Shown: positions 22,560 through 35,272, counted from the first letter of the stretch. The stretch: 64,000 bases of DNA from Megalobrama amblycephala (GCF_018812025.1 NC_063061.1:6189796-6253795); one strand, 5' to 3'. A program made the numbers and translations. Notes: generated by a model not told the origin, from the sequence alone.

Positions 22560-25500
22560 AATTTACGTGCAAATATTTTACTTGGAAAAAACAATAATGG
22601 TGATTCTTTGCTTTGCAAGCACCACTAATTAAATACAATCCAAGATGCCCAATGAATTCCTCTCAGCCAGCTTTTGTCTGTCTCTCTGGGCCCATGCCCT
22701 CCCATTGCTGTCTTGCACCGCCCCCACCCTGCACCCCCGCTTCATAACGCCTGCGGAGAAATGTGAAAAACATGTCATCACTGAGCAATGTCTCCAAATA
22801 TAACCAAGCTCACACTATAGACAGATGCAGCAGCGGATATGGGAGGGTCTGCACTCTCATTTGTGTGACATCACAGAAAGTGTCGACCATGGATTTGTAA
22901 AGCAGAAACAAAACACACTTGCACTCGGTGACGTATTTCCAGTTTGCTGTGATGTCCAGGATCCTTGGTCAACAGATGATGCGATATCTTCCAGCTGTGG
23001 ATACAACTGCAATTGTAATCGCATGACTGTGCACAAAGTGTACAGGGATTATTTATAGCTCATCTGTTTAACTTGGGTCTCCAAAGTGACTTAATGTGAG
23101 GGATGTTTTTGCAGAGTAAAATTCAAGTGATAATATCCACATTAAGCCTCATACAATATAAATAAAAGCATGTTGAATGTTACATTTTATTTGGTTATCG
23201 TAAACGCCTGAAAAATGCAGATGGTTAGGTTGTCACCATTAAAACATAATGGTATTCATATTACATTTATTATGTATGTCCATTAGTGGTGTTTCTACCT
23301 GCACGGATCACAAGGGGTCTGCAGACCCCATTTGGAAAACCCTGGCTCTATAGGATTGATTCAGTCTTGTGCTGTGTGTTTTATTGCGGAGGTGGCCACG
23401 CATGTCAGTAAATTCAGCTGGAGATCACCTGAACTCAACCGCTATCATAAATAGCAACCACAGGGCATTTAAAGTCCATTTAAATTTATGGTGCAGAAAG
23501 TTGCCCCTTTATATCCTGTTCCATCCTAATTACAGTGTCTCAGAACACTACATCTGTGATTTTGATTTGGCAGCGACCTCTGTGACCTTAAGATGGGTCC
23601 CTTGGGGAAAACTATTTGAAGCAATGCCCTGACACCAAGACTGCACATACACGTGAACATGCTTAGACTTAGTGCCTTCACTGTGCTCTCAGTTTGGTGG
23701 GGCTGACACTAAGACTATTGTGGAACAGTGGTCTGGAGCTAGGTTGTAAAGGATGCAGCAGATTAGCACAATCTGCAACACTTCACTGGAAATATACAGC
23801 AATGTGATACAGATCATGAATCAGCCTTTATACCGCTGGAGGAGTACCTGACTGCACTAAATAAATAGAAGCCTAATGCTGAATCAACCTAAAAACGTGA
23901 ATTCATACCACAAAAAAAGGGGGATTTTTAGTTAACAGTTGCACTTTTTACAGTGTGGATGAATGCACAGATATAATATTTAATGTATAATAAAATTATG
24001 AAAATTGTACCCTGGGGTGAATTTCCCAAAAGTATTGATTGCCAACTATGGTAGCAAGTTCTGTCCAATGATTCAGTGTTTCTTGAAACCATACTTCGAA
24101 CAAAAAGCATTGCAAACTCGTGTGGATGAAAAAACAACTCTTGATCTGTGGTTATTCAAACTATTTATTTTAGCTTGCCAACAATTTTTGAAGAGTGCAC
24201 ATATGCATAAGGGAACCCCAGAGTATGATGTGAGAAGGAATCTACAATGAATCAAACATCAAGTAAAGCAAAACAAGAAGGATTAAAAATAGTGAAGTAG
24301 TCCTCAAGTGCCATGTTTGTTACAACAGATTATCAATTAACCTGTTAGCAGCACCCAATCCCCCCCCCCCCAAATCCCAAGAAATGAAATACCCAAACTA
24401 TAGTCTCATTTAAAAGTAGACACTTTGCAGTTTATTGTAAAGTCATAATTAATTATTGTCATAATGAAAAAAAGGTATAAATTGCTTCAAAGTTTTGTAA
24501 AGTTATTAGAATTTTATTTTTATGAAATATCTTTATGGAAATAAAAGCTAAGTTGGCCTTGTAGCAATCTAGAAATGCATTGCAGCTAAAGCCGCATGTC
24601 TGACCATGCTATATTTCAAATCTGAAGATGACAAGTCTAAAACTCTGAGTTTTATTAAATGTTATTCAAGACCATGTCATGTGATTTGATTTTGAGAAGA
24701 CTCTAAAATGCTAACTGATGTTTACTGCCATCTTCTAAGCATCTATTCAGTGTGTTGTCTCTATTGTTTTGTGGTGCAAAACTGCCCCATTCAGTTTCAG
24801 TCTTCTGTGCACACATTCACACCTCTCTGACCTGCTTATGGCTCTAATTATTATTTTCTTTTGTCTCTATTATAATTACTGACGATGTTCTATTCAAGCA
24901 GATTAAATCCCTAATTTCTTTCATCAAACTTCTCACTTCACCTTCTTTGAAACTGTATCAAATGCCCTTCTTGAAAAATGAGATTAAAACCATGTTTTTG
25001 CTCCAAACTACAAGTCAAGAGTTTTAAATAATCTTCTGTGACATAATGTGGCTTTGGGTAAAAAAAAAAAAAAAAAAAAAAAAATCAGACAGAAAATATA
25101 TTATTTTATGATATTCTGCACAATGAGAAAAGCTATTTCTATTAGCATTGCATTATAAATATAATCTATTATTTTGAAAGTACCCAACATGGCATGAAGA
25201 ACACAGATAAACCATATATCGTCACAATCGTGTAGTATTTATTGTCTTCAAAAGTGTCAAATCTGCATGTTATAGCGATCTCTGAAAGCTTCTGTTAGTC
25301 CCTGGAATGTCACATGGTATGCCTGTTCTTCACCACGTTTCATCTGTGGACAAAATGTGCACAGAGCGCCCTCCGGCTGCAAGTATGAATTGAAAACACA
25401 GTACATCAGAGTATCCAATGCTCATAATGAGTACAACAGCGCATTCTGGGTAAAAATTTAATGAATATATTACTCCTCTGTATAGAAATTTGACAAAAAA

Positions 25501-25940
25501 AATATGAGAATCCATCAATATTTCTCCAAATGTGCATTATTTAAGCTAAAAGCCCTGAGTTGTTTTGTCAAATGTTTTCATGACGACCTCACAAGAGTTT
25601 TTCCTCAATGAAAGTGGCTGACGCTCATATTTCAATGAAAAGGTAATGACTTTTCATATTCAAAACTGATGCATATTAAGAAATAATGGTCACTATACAA
25701 TATTGACAGTAAAACAGAGGTTAAAACTTGAAGCTTGAGTCTTTTTAATGATGTAATTACCTTGACAAACGATACATTACATCTAACAGTAAATTTGAGC
25801 TAATTTAAACAAAGAAGCTTCAGTGCGTCAGCGTCCTCATTAAGGTTAACAGGTTAATTACCAGGACTGGATTTCCCGAAACCTTCTTAATGCTACGTCG
25901 TTCTACCTCAACTCTAAGTTATACCTTAAGCTGTACCTTA
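22560..25940. other. Non-coding, nothing recognised
   Basis: Three kilobases with simple runs only (C run near 24361, A run 25061-25083) and a Charlie-like phrase, AAAACCCTGGCTCTATAGG, near 23336. No exon or RNA gene supported. Confidence 0.4.
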
Positions 25941-25948
25941 ACATTAAT

Positions 25949-26190
25949 CCCCCAGTTTCACAGACAAGACTTAGGCTAGTTCTAGACTAAAATGCATGTT
26001 TGAGCTGTTTTAACTAAAAGCAACTTGGACTGACATATCTTAAAATATGTCAGTGCCATTGGTTTGTCTTTAGATGCACACCAGTAATATTTTTTTCAAG
26101 GGTAAGTTTATAAAAGCTACTTAAATGTCCTAATTGAACTAAGGCCTGATCCTGGCTTAGACTAAGCCCTGTCAGTGAAACCGGGCCAAT
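25949..26190. mobile_element. MITE with CAGTTTCACAGACA / GTCAGTGAAACCGGG ends
   Basis: CCCAGTTTCACAGACAAGAC at the left and GCCCTGTCAGTGAAACCGGG at the right are imperfect inverse repeats. The interior is palindromic (CTTAGGCTAG and CTTAGACTAAG). A common fish MITE type, from memory. Confidence 0.6.
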
Positions 26191-26500
26191 ATGTGTTTGC
26201 CGAAACGTTTTTAGTTAAGTATACCTTCTGGAATCCAAAATCACTTGATTGGTCAAAGTTCATCTATAATGTAACCAAATCTCCTTCAATCTTTCTCCAT
26301 ATGCGAGAGTGCCACAGTTTCAACTTCTGGCAGGGCTTACCTGTCCGATGCCATGAGTATTTCAGTGCACAGACCTCCCGGTCACGTGGTCAAGCTCTGT
26401 TTTGCTTATACCATCTCATGCCCTTTATGCGAGTGCATCTGTTCACGAGTTTACACTCACAAATGAAGAATAAAAGAGTATATTTGGCGTGTTGTCTGGG

Positions 26501-27445
26501 GGAGGGCTACAAGCTCAGAATCTGGCCCAAACCGAGAGTACTCCCCCGTATCTCTGGTTAGGAAATTAACCTGGCGAGTGTGCGGAGACAGGGTGGTGGA
26601 GGGATGCAGAAAAAAATGTCGAGGTACATAGAGTCGACTACGTATTTATAGGCCTCCTCTCATGCTGATTGGGTAGATCATTTGAATGTGCTCCTCCCGA
26701 ACTATGTTAATAAAACATAATTTTGCTTGCTGGCAGGACTTACCAAAGACTATAGAATAACACAAGACATGTCACTCATATTGTTTTGAATGGGAGAAAG
26801 TGTAACGCGCAATATGGCGGAATAAGTCCCGCCTTCAAAATTAGAGCCAATCGCTCTAATTAAAAAAGTAAAAAGTAAAGTCATCGCGTCACTGCAGCGG
26901 CCGTTAGAAGCTCCGGTTTCTATAGAAACAGTCAGACGCACGCCTCAAAAATGAGACACAAGAGACGCACATTTAGGTCTGCGCATGCGCATTAGCTTGA
27001 TCCAGGCAAAAAAATACAGTTTTATTTGGTCATGATTCGAGCATTTGGAAAAAAAAATTATGAGACAGTTGTTGTCAGAAATCATTGGTGATTTCAAATA
27101 TGAAATTTAATCGAAAGCTTAGCAAACAGCTTTGGAGAATTTGATGTTTCCCCATTCAAAGAGATAGGAGCTGTATGGATGCCCAGGATGCCCGAGAGGC
27201 GTTTCGAAGATGGCTGCCGAGTGAAATGACTTGTCTTAAAGGGACTTTGGACTTACTCATCCGATTGCCTGAACAATTCAATCCAAGCTTCTGTCGGATT
27301 CGAGAACAGACCTCTATAGATAGCCATCCCTCACCTCTTGTCCTGTGACAGTTTTGCAGCATCCCTCCACCACCCTAATGCTTCACTATTGGTTGGTTCC
27401 TATCCCAGTCAAGGATGGGGGGAGTACTCTGGGTTTGGGCCGAAT
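26501..27445. repeat. Inverted-arm element with a nested insertion
   Basis: Outer arms at about 26525-26610 and 27356-27445 share GGCCCAAACC(G/C)AGAGTACTC and AGGGTGGTGGAGGGATGC in inverse orientation. Between them a separate repeat (about 26740-27340) includes TCAATTATGGCGG-like CpG-bearing sequence (AATATGGCGGAATAAGTCCC). No gene seen. Confidence 0.5.
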
Positions 27446-28797
27446 TCCGAGCTCGTGGCCCTTCCCTTGTACAGCATGCCGAATATGCATACGTTATCAT
27501 ATCTGATCTGATTACACGTACGTGTGAACGTGAGAATTTTTGGGTGAAATTTAACTTATATTAAACCTAGAATATCCCTTTAAATATCACAGGAATTTAC
27601 AATGTCATTTTTACCCCTGAATCTCCTATTTTCTTGTAATGATCAAATCTCATTGTCCTTTCATCATATGTCACATGAGAATAAATTCATTACACTCCAT
27701 CTGCCTTGCATGTACAGACACATGAGCAATAGAGTGATTTTTCTGGTCTCATCCCTATGTTCTCATCATTAGAGCGATACTCTGATCACCACAAAGAGAA
27801 GCAATTGACATCTGCCTAATTAACAATATGCCCAAGAACACTGTAATTGCACAGTGAGCATAGCCAGTGATTAACCCCTTAGGTGCCTGCAGGCCTGTCA
27901 TCATACTAGTTGTACCCTTGTGCATTAGTGTGCATATAGATCGGTCAGTACGTACGTACACACACACACACACACATGCACACATACACACACACGCACT
28001 ATCCAATTAGCTTCAGCTGATAGGCCCTAAAATAGACATGGAGGAGGTATTTCACGGACCACTTGCTCCTAGGCTCTGTATTCGTGAATGGACTCATCCT
28101 CAGCAAAGTGGTGACATTTCTTGGCTGATTGCAATCAATATGGGTGACTTCTCAGAAAAAAAGAAAGATCAACGCTCAACTGACTCTCTTAGTACCCCAT
28201 GACAATTGAATGCTTATCATGCTGCATCCAAAATGGCTTCTTAAACATCTAGCTGGTGTAGAATTGGAGTCCCATTGGAGCAAATACCCTGTCAAGTGGC
28301 ACACAATGATGCATGATTGATATGAACACCCCTAGCTTCACACTAGTGAGTCAACAACTGTTAGACCCCCACTGGATGCAAGATCTATCAACATTATGTG
28401 ACACTGAGCTCCTCGTAATCTTGGCTATGATAAAGAGCAATGAGCGCTGCAATAGAGTATCCTTGTTTAAATTTTATGAACGAGTCTCACATGAATCTCT
28501 ATTTTACAGTTAGGCTTGTGTTTGTAGCAGATTCTTACTTTACCAAGGTAAGGCCAGCATTTCTGAACGTTTTTAAATATTTGGGGATTGTATAGTACAA
28601 GGTTGAATGTCAGTGCAACATTGTAAATAACAGAATTAAATAGAAACTATTGCAGTACACCAAATTATTTATAGTCAGCCATCTTTATTTTGTGGTAATA
28701 AAAAAAAATGTGAAAAAAAAAAAAAATAGATCACTTGACAGAGCCAATATAAGTTTAAACATAATGAAATACTCGACTATAAGAAGAACTTACCTTT
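27446..28797. other. Non-coding, with a CA microsatellite
   Basis: (CA)n with interruptions at about 27957-28000. Nothing else recognised. Confidence 0.5.
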
Positions 28798-28805
28798 GTT
28801 TGAAC

Positions 28806-29590
28806 TAGGGTTGCACAATATATCGGCAACCATATTGGTATCGGCCAGATAAGAACATTTGGCCGATATATTAAAGCTGATAAATAATGGATTATTTCCT
28901 TCAGCTGAGACACTTCAGATGTGCACTGTTCGCCATGATGGTTTTGAATTGCTTGAAATGTGATTGGAGTCACTTCAAATAGGAACATACAATTAAGTGC
29001 AACATGCGCAATGCAAGTCTGTCATTTAAGCTACATAAAATTATAATGAGAACACTGTAATTGTGTGCTTGGGACATGGCTTATTGGATTTAGATATATC
29101 GGCCAATACATTGGTACAGAAGAGGATTAGGGCCAAGCAATAATGAAAAAATAAAACCATCTCGAGATTAAAGTTGTTAAATTTCGAGAAAAAAGTCGAA
29201 ATAAAATGTTGAGAATAAACTCGTTAAATTTCGAGAAAAAGGTTGAGATAAAATGTTGAGAATAAACTCATTAAATTACGAGAAAAAACTTTCAAGTCGT
29301 TAAATAATGAGAACAAATTCGTAAAATTACGAATAAATAAATAATTATGAATTTGTTCTCGTAATCTAACGTTTTTCTCGTAATTTAATGACTTTATTCT
29401 CAACATTTTATTTCAACTTTTTTCTCGAAATGTAATGAGTTTTTTCTCGAAATTTAACAACTTTAATCTCGAGATGGTTTTATTTTTTTATTATTGCTTG
29501 GCCCTAATCCTCTTCCGTACATCGGTTATCGGCTTTCAATTATAAAGAATTACCAGTATCGGCCAAAATGTTCATATCAGTGCAACCCTA
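28806..29590. mobile_element. hAT MITE with perfect target duplication, carrying a nested foldback
   Basis: Ends TAGGGTTGCACAATATATCG and TCAGTGCAACCCTA, flanked by exact GTTTGAAC at 28798-28805 and 29591-29598. Interior GGTATCGGCC and CGGCCGATA-like motifs repeat. A second hAT-type foldback occupies 29116-29518. Confidence 0.85.
29116..29518. mobile_element. hAT-type foldback of TCTCGAAATTTAAC units, copy 1
   Basis: Ends ACAGAAGAGGATTAGGGCC and GGCCCTAATCCTCTTCCGT. Target sites ACATTGGT (29108-29115) and ACATCGGT (29519-29526) match at seven of eight bases. The arms consist of repeated variants of AAATTTCGAGAAAAAAGTCG and TTGAGAATAAACTCGTT. Non-coding. Confidence 0.8.
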
Positions 29591-29929
29591 GTTTGAACCA
29601 TATGGACTAACTAACTAACTAAATAAATAAGTAAGTAAATAAATAAATAAAATGATGTCACTCCGTCAAATACAATGCCTGAATAATCTATTATTTTTAA
29701 AGGTGGAAAAGTTACAGCATATAGCAGGGTTACTAAATCATTTTAGAAAAAAAAAAATATTGTTAAATTATGGTACTTTTCTTTCTTATTCTGATAGACA
29801 GCATTTAAAAATAGAATTAATGTTTTGTTCCTTTGTTTTACATTACTAAACAAATATAAATAAAATGTAGTGACTCCGTTCAGTATCCTGTTGATTATAT
29901 TAGTCACAAATGGAACACATTAGCAGCTT

Positions 29930-30445
29930 TTCCAACGTCGGGCCAAATCATTCCATTCCGTGCCGATTCTGGCCCAGCCAGTAAGGATATGGTTTCTTTT
30001 TCCACTGTGAAATGTAATACAATGTTGGAATGTAATACGAATGTGTCAGTCATTGTCTTTGTTAAAGTAAGAGTTTACAGATGAGGTATAAGGTGTAAAT
30101 AGCGTATGAGATGTATGAGATGTAAATAGCGTCCGCATAATGGAAGATGATCAGATATTTCTTTTCATTTATTTACTTTTTATTATTAACTTGCATTTAC
30201 TTCTCTCAAATAGCATGCTTGGCCAGCTACAGAGAAACTGATAGCCAGGCAATAGACAAGTGACCAATCCTGAGTGGCGACGTCACCACACGCATTGTGC
30301 AACCATGCTGAGAATTCCAGGCCGAGAATGGTTTGTAGAACTTGCGCCGAACCATGCTCAAGTGGAAATACAATTGGAACCATTCCTTACCATTCTTAGA
30401 ACCATTCAGCCTGATGGTCAAAAAGTGGCTATTATCGCTTCTTGA
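29930..30445. repeat. Probable MITE remnants
   Basis: CCAACGTCGGGCC near 29936, GTGGCGACGTCACCACACGC near 30275 and AACCATTC repeats near 30378-30410 are typical of fish MITE interiors. Exact termini could not be set. Confidence 0.3.
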
Positions 30446-30929
30446 GAATGACTACAAAGTCTAAGACAGGCGGTTGGAAATAACACAATTCAAAACTTAA
30501 AAAAATGTGCAGACCAGAAATGAGAAAGAAAGAAAATAAGGTTCATGTGTGATCTTATGACTCATGTTAGGTCAGGACTTTTGCACAGCACCTAATTTGC
30601 ACATCCCCATTTGTTATTTTTCCATTTGCTATTTTCCCAGAAAAGCATGCAACATAAATGCAAGTCTCCCTGGACTAAAGCCTTTAAATGAACCTCATAA
30701 TATGTATGACCTCAAATGTGTTCATTCGTTCATGATACCTTTTACATTAAAAATTAATAGAAATGCATTTGTTTGAGACATTTGTCATTGCTTGTTCTGT
30801 CGCAGAAAGGACACTTGAGAGTTCATAAAAGTTAAAGTATTATCATAAATGATTCATTATGAAATACAGCTAGAAACGACGTGATTCAAACATATAATAC
30901 AATACCTCAAAACAAAAGTCTTAACTGTC

Positions 30930-31791
30930 AAAGGGTTAGTTCACCCAAAGCTGAAAATTCATTTAATAGTCATTTAATACTCACCCTCATGTCGTTCCAC
31001 ACCCGTAAGACCTTCGTTCATCTTCAGATCACAAATTAAGATATTTTTGATGAAATCCGAGAGGTATAATACTCGTCCATAGACAGCAATTTAACCACCA
31101 CTTTCAAGGTCCAGAAAGATACTAAAGACATTGATAAAATAGTCCACATGACTACATTGGTTCAACCTTAAAGGGTTAGTACACCCAAAAAAATTAATTT
31201 CTGTCATTAATTACTCACCCTCCGTTCAAAGCATGTATCAAACTGTCAAAGTCACGTGAACCATTGAAATTTCGAAACGCTTTGAAACTCTTATGACGTA
31301 ACAAAGCCTCGTTTACTGAAATCACGTGACTTTGACAGTTTGATACACGCTCCAAACCACTGATTCGAAAAAAAAGATTCGTAAAGCTTAGAAGCTTCAT
31401 GAAGCAGTGTTTTGAAATAGAGGCCGCACTGAGCCATCAGATTTTATAAAAAAATATATTCATTTGTGTTCCGAAGATGAACGAAGGTCTTACAGGTGTA
31501 GAACGACATGAGGGTGAGTAATTAATGACAGAATTTTAATTTTTTGGGTGTACTAACCCTTTAAGGTTGAACCAATGTAGTCATGTGGACTATTTTATCA
31601 ATGTCTTTAGTACCTTTCTGGACCTTGAAAGTGGTGGTTAAATTGCTGTCTATGGATGAGTCATATCTCGGATTTCATCAAAAATATCTTAATTTGTCTT
31701 CTGAAGATGAATGAAGGTCTTACAGGTGTGGAACGACATGAGGGTGAGTAATTAATGACAGAATTTTCAGTTTTGTGTGAACTAACCCTTT
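30930..31791. mobile_element. Double-terminus foldback, GTTAGTTCACCC family
   Basis: Outer ends AAAGGGTTAGTTCACCC and GTGTGAACTAACCCTTT are flanked by AACTGTC and AACTGTG. A second pair of the same terminus (AAAGGGTTAGTACACCC at about 31170, GGTGTACTAACCCTTT ending near 31563) lies inside it. All four segments fold as one large palindrome. Non-coding. Confidence 0.7.
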
Positions 31792-33060
31792 AACTGTGCA
31801 ACAATACTTCAAACAGTGCTGTTGCAAAAAAAGTAGTCTAATTCTAGAATTGGATCTAGAACGCTCAGTGATTTCTTGTGATAGAGAACCTCTCTAGAAA
31901 AGCCATTCTTTCACATGGAGTGTCTGACACATAGAGTGTGCTGTACCAACAGTGTTTACAATGAATGGTGTGCCTTTCCATGGTCTTTAATGCATTCTCC
32001 CAGTAGCCTCAGGCAGTGAAAAGGGATTCTAAATGTTTCCAGAGTGCCGCTCCAATGATTGAGTCAAACGCAGCACAGCTCAGCCAGCACTCAGAGGGGA
32101 AGGAAGAGGAATAAGATGGAGGGGGAAACAGAAGAGGAGGGTAGGGGGATTCTCTGTGTGCCATCTTTTCTACGTCATCACGGCTTTCTTCTCTCGCTTG
32201 CTCCTTTCTCTCTCTCTCTCTCTCTCTCGATTCGCTCAGCTGCACTGCCTAAGGTTTTGCACTCTGGCAGTTAATTCTTTTATTTATGCTTTCGCCTTGC
32301 ATTTCCTGCATTTTAGCATCAACAGGAAGTGTAGTGTCAAAGCATGACTGCATCCAAACCCGCACAAACCATCTTGCACGTTGAATCACACTGCATAGAA
32401 ACGCTGAGTATGGGAAGAGGGGGGATTGGCCAGTACTGAATGGCAGCTTCCTTGTTTTCTGTTTTCCTTTTTAATCGACTCCACCCTTCTTAATTCTTAA
32501 ATACGTGCTTTGAACGTCAGCGCTTTCAGAATTGTAAAATACTTCTGGCGCTATTGTTCTGCCTCTGCCTCATTCTCAACACCCCCCCCCCCCCCCTTGC
32601 CTGTGTGTACTGAATACAAGCTGCAAGCAGTCACGCAGCTGTTTCCATGGCAATATCTATCTGTGAGAAAGATTCGTTAACCCTCTCTCACAGGCATTCC
32701 TCACCAAGAGCCCACACTGTGTAAGGCCAAAGCATGAGTGCTGCTATTTACGACAGGCTGTGTTACATTACAGACACACATATGTCATCTTCTTCATGTG
32801 TTTCTGTACACATTTCATTTGTGTGGGAATGTGTGGTAGGGTTTCCATTGTTGCTGACATATTAATATCCACCAGATTTACTGTACTCTGAATACACTGT
32901 ATGTTATAGAAGAAAAGGAGATTTGGAGTGGGGGAGAGAAAGCCTTTTTTCTCAGCCTTATTGTGTGGAGGAAATCAATTAGAAATGGCTGCAAATTTAA
33001 ACGCTACCAGCTGAAAAAGATAAAAGTAAGAATGTAAAATGTTTTTTTTTTTTTTTTTTT
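31792..33060. other. Non-coding, with CT repeat and C run
   Basis: (CT)n at 32206-32229, C run at 32583-32597, T run at 33042-33060. No exon supported. Confidence 0.45.
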
Positions 33061-33349
33061 AGATTAGTGGTTCTCAACTGGTTGTGCTTCAGGAATTAGA
33101 CTGTACCAAAACTGTTATTAAAAGCAAAAATGAAAATGTGTTGATGTTACTATGAACTGCTTCAGCTCAGTAATATGCAAAATTATTAGAAAATGTATTA
33201 ATTTATTAAAAATTGAATTTCAATGGTTTCGTGCTCTCGGTTGTCACTAATTCACCACATACTAAACATGTTATGGTTGACACAAACCTTTTTTTTTTGT
33301 TTTATGTAAGCACACATGTAGAGTAGTCGGGTTACATTTTTTGTGGTTT

Positions 33350-33545
33350 TGTACACTATAAAAAATAATTTTGTGGTTTTTAATGGTTTAACTTAAAACT
33401 TTAACGTAACTTACTTTGAGTTCAGTGAAATTAAAAAAAATTGAGTTAATACAATGAAGGCGATTGGTTTAATCAACAGAAACTCAAACTATTATGTTAT
33501 TTGAATCATAAAAAATTATTTAAGTTGATTTGACAAAAGAAAAAA
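33350..33545. repeat. Repeat shared with intron 1 of the beta-subunit gene
   Basis: Phrases TACAATGAAGGCGATTGGTT and TTAATCAACAGAAACTC appear here and, inverted, twice in intron 1 (56432-56613 and 56732-56900). Confidence 0.6.
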
Positions 33546-33570
33546 TGTTCTGATAACAAATCATGAAAGT

Positions 33571-34401
33571 AAGGAAGAAGATTAGGGCCAAGCAATAATA
33601 AAAAATTAGAACCATCTCGAGATTAAAGTTGTTAAATTTTGAGAAAAAGTCGAAATAAAATGTTGAGAATAAACTCATTAAATTACGAGAAAAAAGTCAT
33701 TAAATTATGAGAACAAATTCATTAAATTATGAGAAAAAAAATAGTTTTTTTCTCGTAATTTAACGAGTTTATTCTCAACATTTTATTTCGATTTTTTTTC
33801 TCAAAATTTAACGAGTTTATTCTCAGCATTTTATCTCGACTTTTTTCTCGAAATTTAACAAGTTTTTTCTTGTAATTTAATGAGTTTATTCTCAACATTT
33901 TATTTCGACTTTTTTCTCAAAATTTAACGAGTTTTTTCTCGTAATTTAACGAGTTTATTCTCAACATTTTATCTCGACTTTTTTCTCGAAATTTCACAAG
34001 TTTTTTCTTGTAATTTAATGAGTTTATTCTCAACATTTTATTTCGACTTTTTTCTCAAAATTTAACGAGTTTTTTCTCGAAATTTAACGATTTTTTTTCT
34101 CGTAATTTAACGAGTTTATTCTCAACATTTTATCTCGACTTTTTTCTTGAAATTTAACAAGTTTTTTCTTGTAATTTAATGAGTTTATTCTCAACATTTT
34201 ATTTCGACTTTTTTCTCAAAATTTAACGAGTTTTTTCTCAAAATTTAACGATTTTTTTTCTTGTAATTTAATGAGTTTATTCTCAACATTTTATTTCGAC
34301 TTTTTTCTCAAAATTTAACGAGTTTTTTCTCGAAATTTAACAACTTTAATCTCGAGATGGTTTTAATTTTTTATTATTGCTTGGCCCTAATCCTCTTCCG
34401 T
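33571..34401. mobile_element. hAT-type foldback of TCTCGAAATTTAAC units, copy 2
   Basis: Ends AAGGAAGAAGATTAGGGCC and GGCCCTAATCCTCTTCCGT, flanked by exact ATGAAAGT (33563-33570 and 34402-34409). One arm is expanded into many tandem units of TTCTCAACATTTTATTTCGA plus CTTTTTTCTC. 831 bp against 403 bp for copy 1. Non-coding. Confidence 0.85.
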
Positions 34402-34829
34402 ATGAAAGTGATCACCTACAGTGTATGTGATTTTTTGAGGATGAAGTCTTGGTATCTGTCTTATTTGACTTGCTTCAAGTGATGAATGGATATGCACCAA
34501 AATATTGTTGATTGGACGCACATTTTCCCTGCATCCATAACCCTCTCATAACAGATTTTTCACCATTTTTTTTTTTATTTTTTTATTTTTTTGGGGGATT
34601 GTGACCTTCCTGTTAAGAACCACTGGTGTAGACAAATATTGTTTCATAGGCAAGAGTTATACAGAGTGAATACAAATGAAGGGCAGTTTTCTGCAACATT
34701 GTTGAAACAAAACAGTCCAGTGAGTTTTTTAACAGAAGTATAAATACACGTGTCTCCAATGAACAGACTATAAAATATGCACACATTTTCATAGATGTGC
34801 ATGTTTCATACATTCTTTCATATGGATAT

Positions 34830-35267
34830 TGTCACAGTTCCAGTCATTCCCGGACTCCATTTCCCATAATCCTCTCTGCCAATCACCTGCACTCACTCCC
34901 CCAATCAGCAATCACCCACACCCAGCTGCAGCTCATTACCTGGACTATTTAAACCCCTCACATCCTCACACTCATTGCGAGGTCTTGTAATACTATGGTT
35001 TGCATTTCTGAGCGTTTGTCATTGTGTTTGTCTGATCCTGCTGTTTCCCGTGTACAATTCTCTGCTGCCTGCCCTTTGGGTTATTTACTCTGTCTTGGAC
35101 TTGTGTTTGTTATCTGCCTGCCCTGATCTACTGCCTGTTCCATGACCACGATTCTGCCTTGTCCCTGTTGTACCTGTTTGCCACTGTTTGACCCTTGCCT
35201 GTTTGACCACGAACATTGCTTAATAAAGTCTGCACTTGGATCCCACGTCGTGTCCCGATTCATTACA
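34830..35267 (+). mobile_element. Solo LTR of a retrotransposon
   Basis: 438 bp beginning TGTCACAG and ending ATTACA, the canonical TG...CA LTR ends, with an exact 5-bp duplication GATAT at 34825-34829 and 35268-35272. A TATA-like CTATTTAAACCC lies near 34944 and a polyadenylation signal AATAAA at 35222-35227, placed as promoter and signal of one LTR. No internal gag-pol or second LTR is present, so it is the product of LTR-LTR recombination. Ty3-type origin is a guess. Confidence 0.8.
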
Positions 35268-35272
35268 GATAT

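Larger units (their letters stand above)
33067..34616. mobile_element. Eroded hAT (Charlie-like) element hosting two insertions
   Basis: Left TAGTGGTTCTCAACTGG and right TTAAGAACCACTG are inverse, of the CAGTGGTTCTCAA type. Flanks TTTTAGAT and GTGTAGAC agree only partly. Inside sit a repeat at about 33350-33545 and a foldback at 33571-34401. Confidence 0.55.

Noticed and set aside
26175..26561. 128-codon open frame on the + strand
   Set aside because: No recognisable motif. It begins in the end of a MITE and runs into an inverted-repeat arm.
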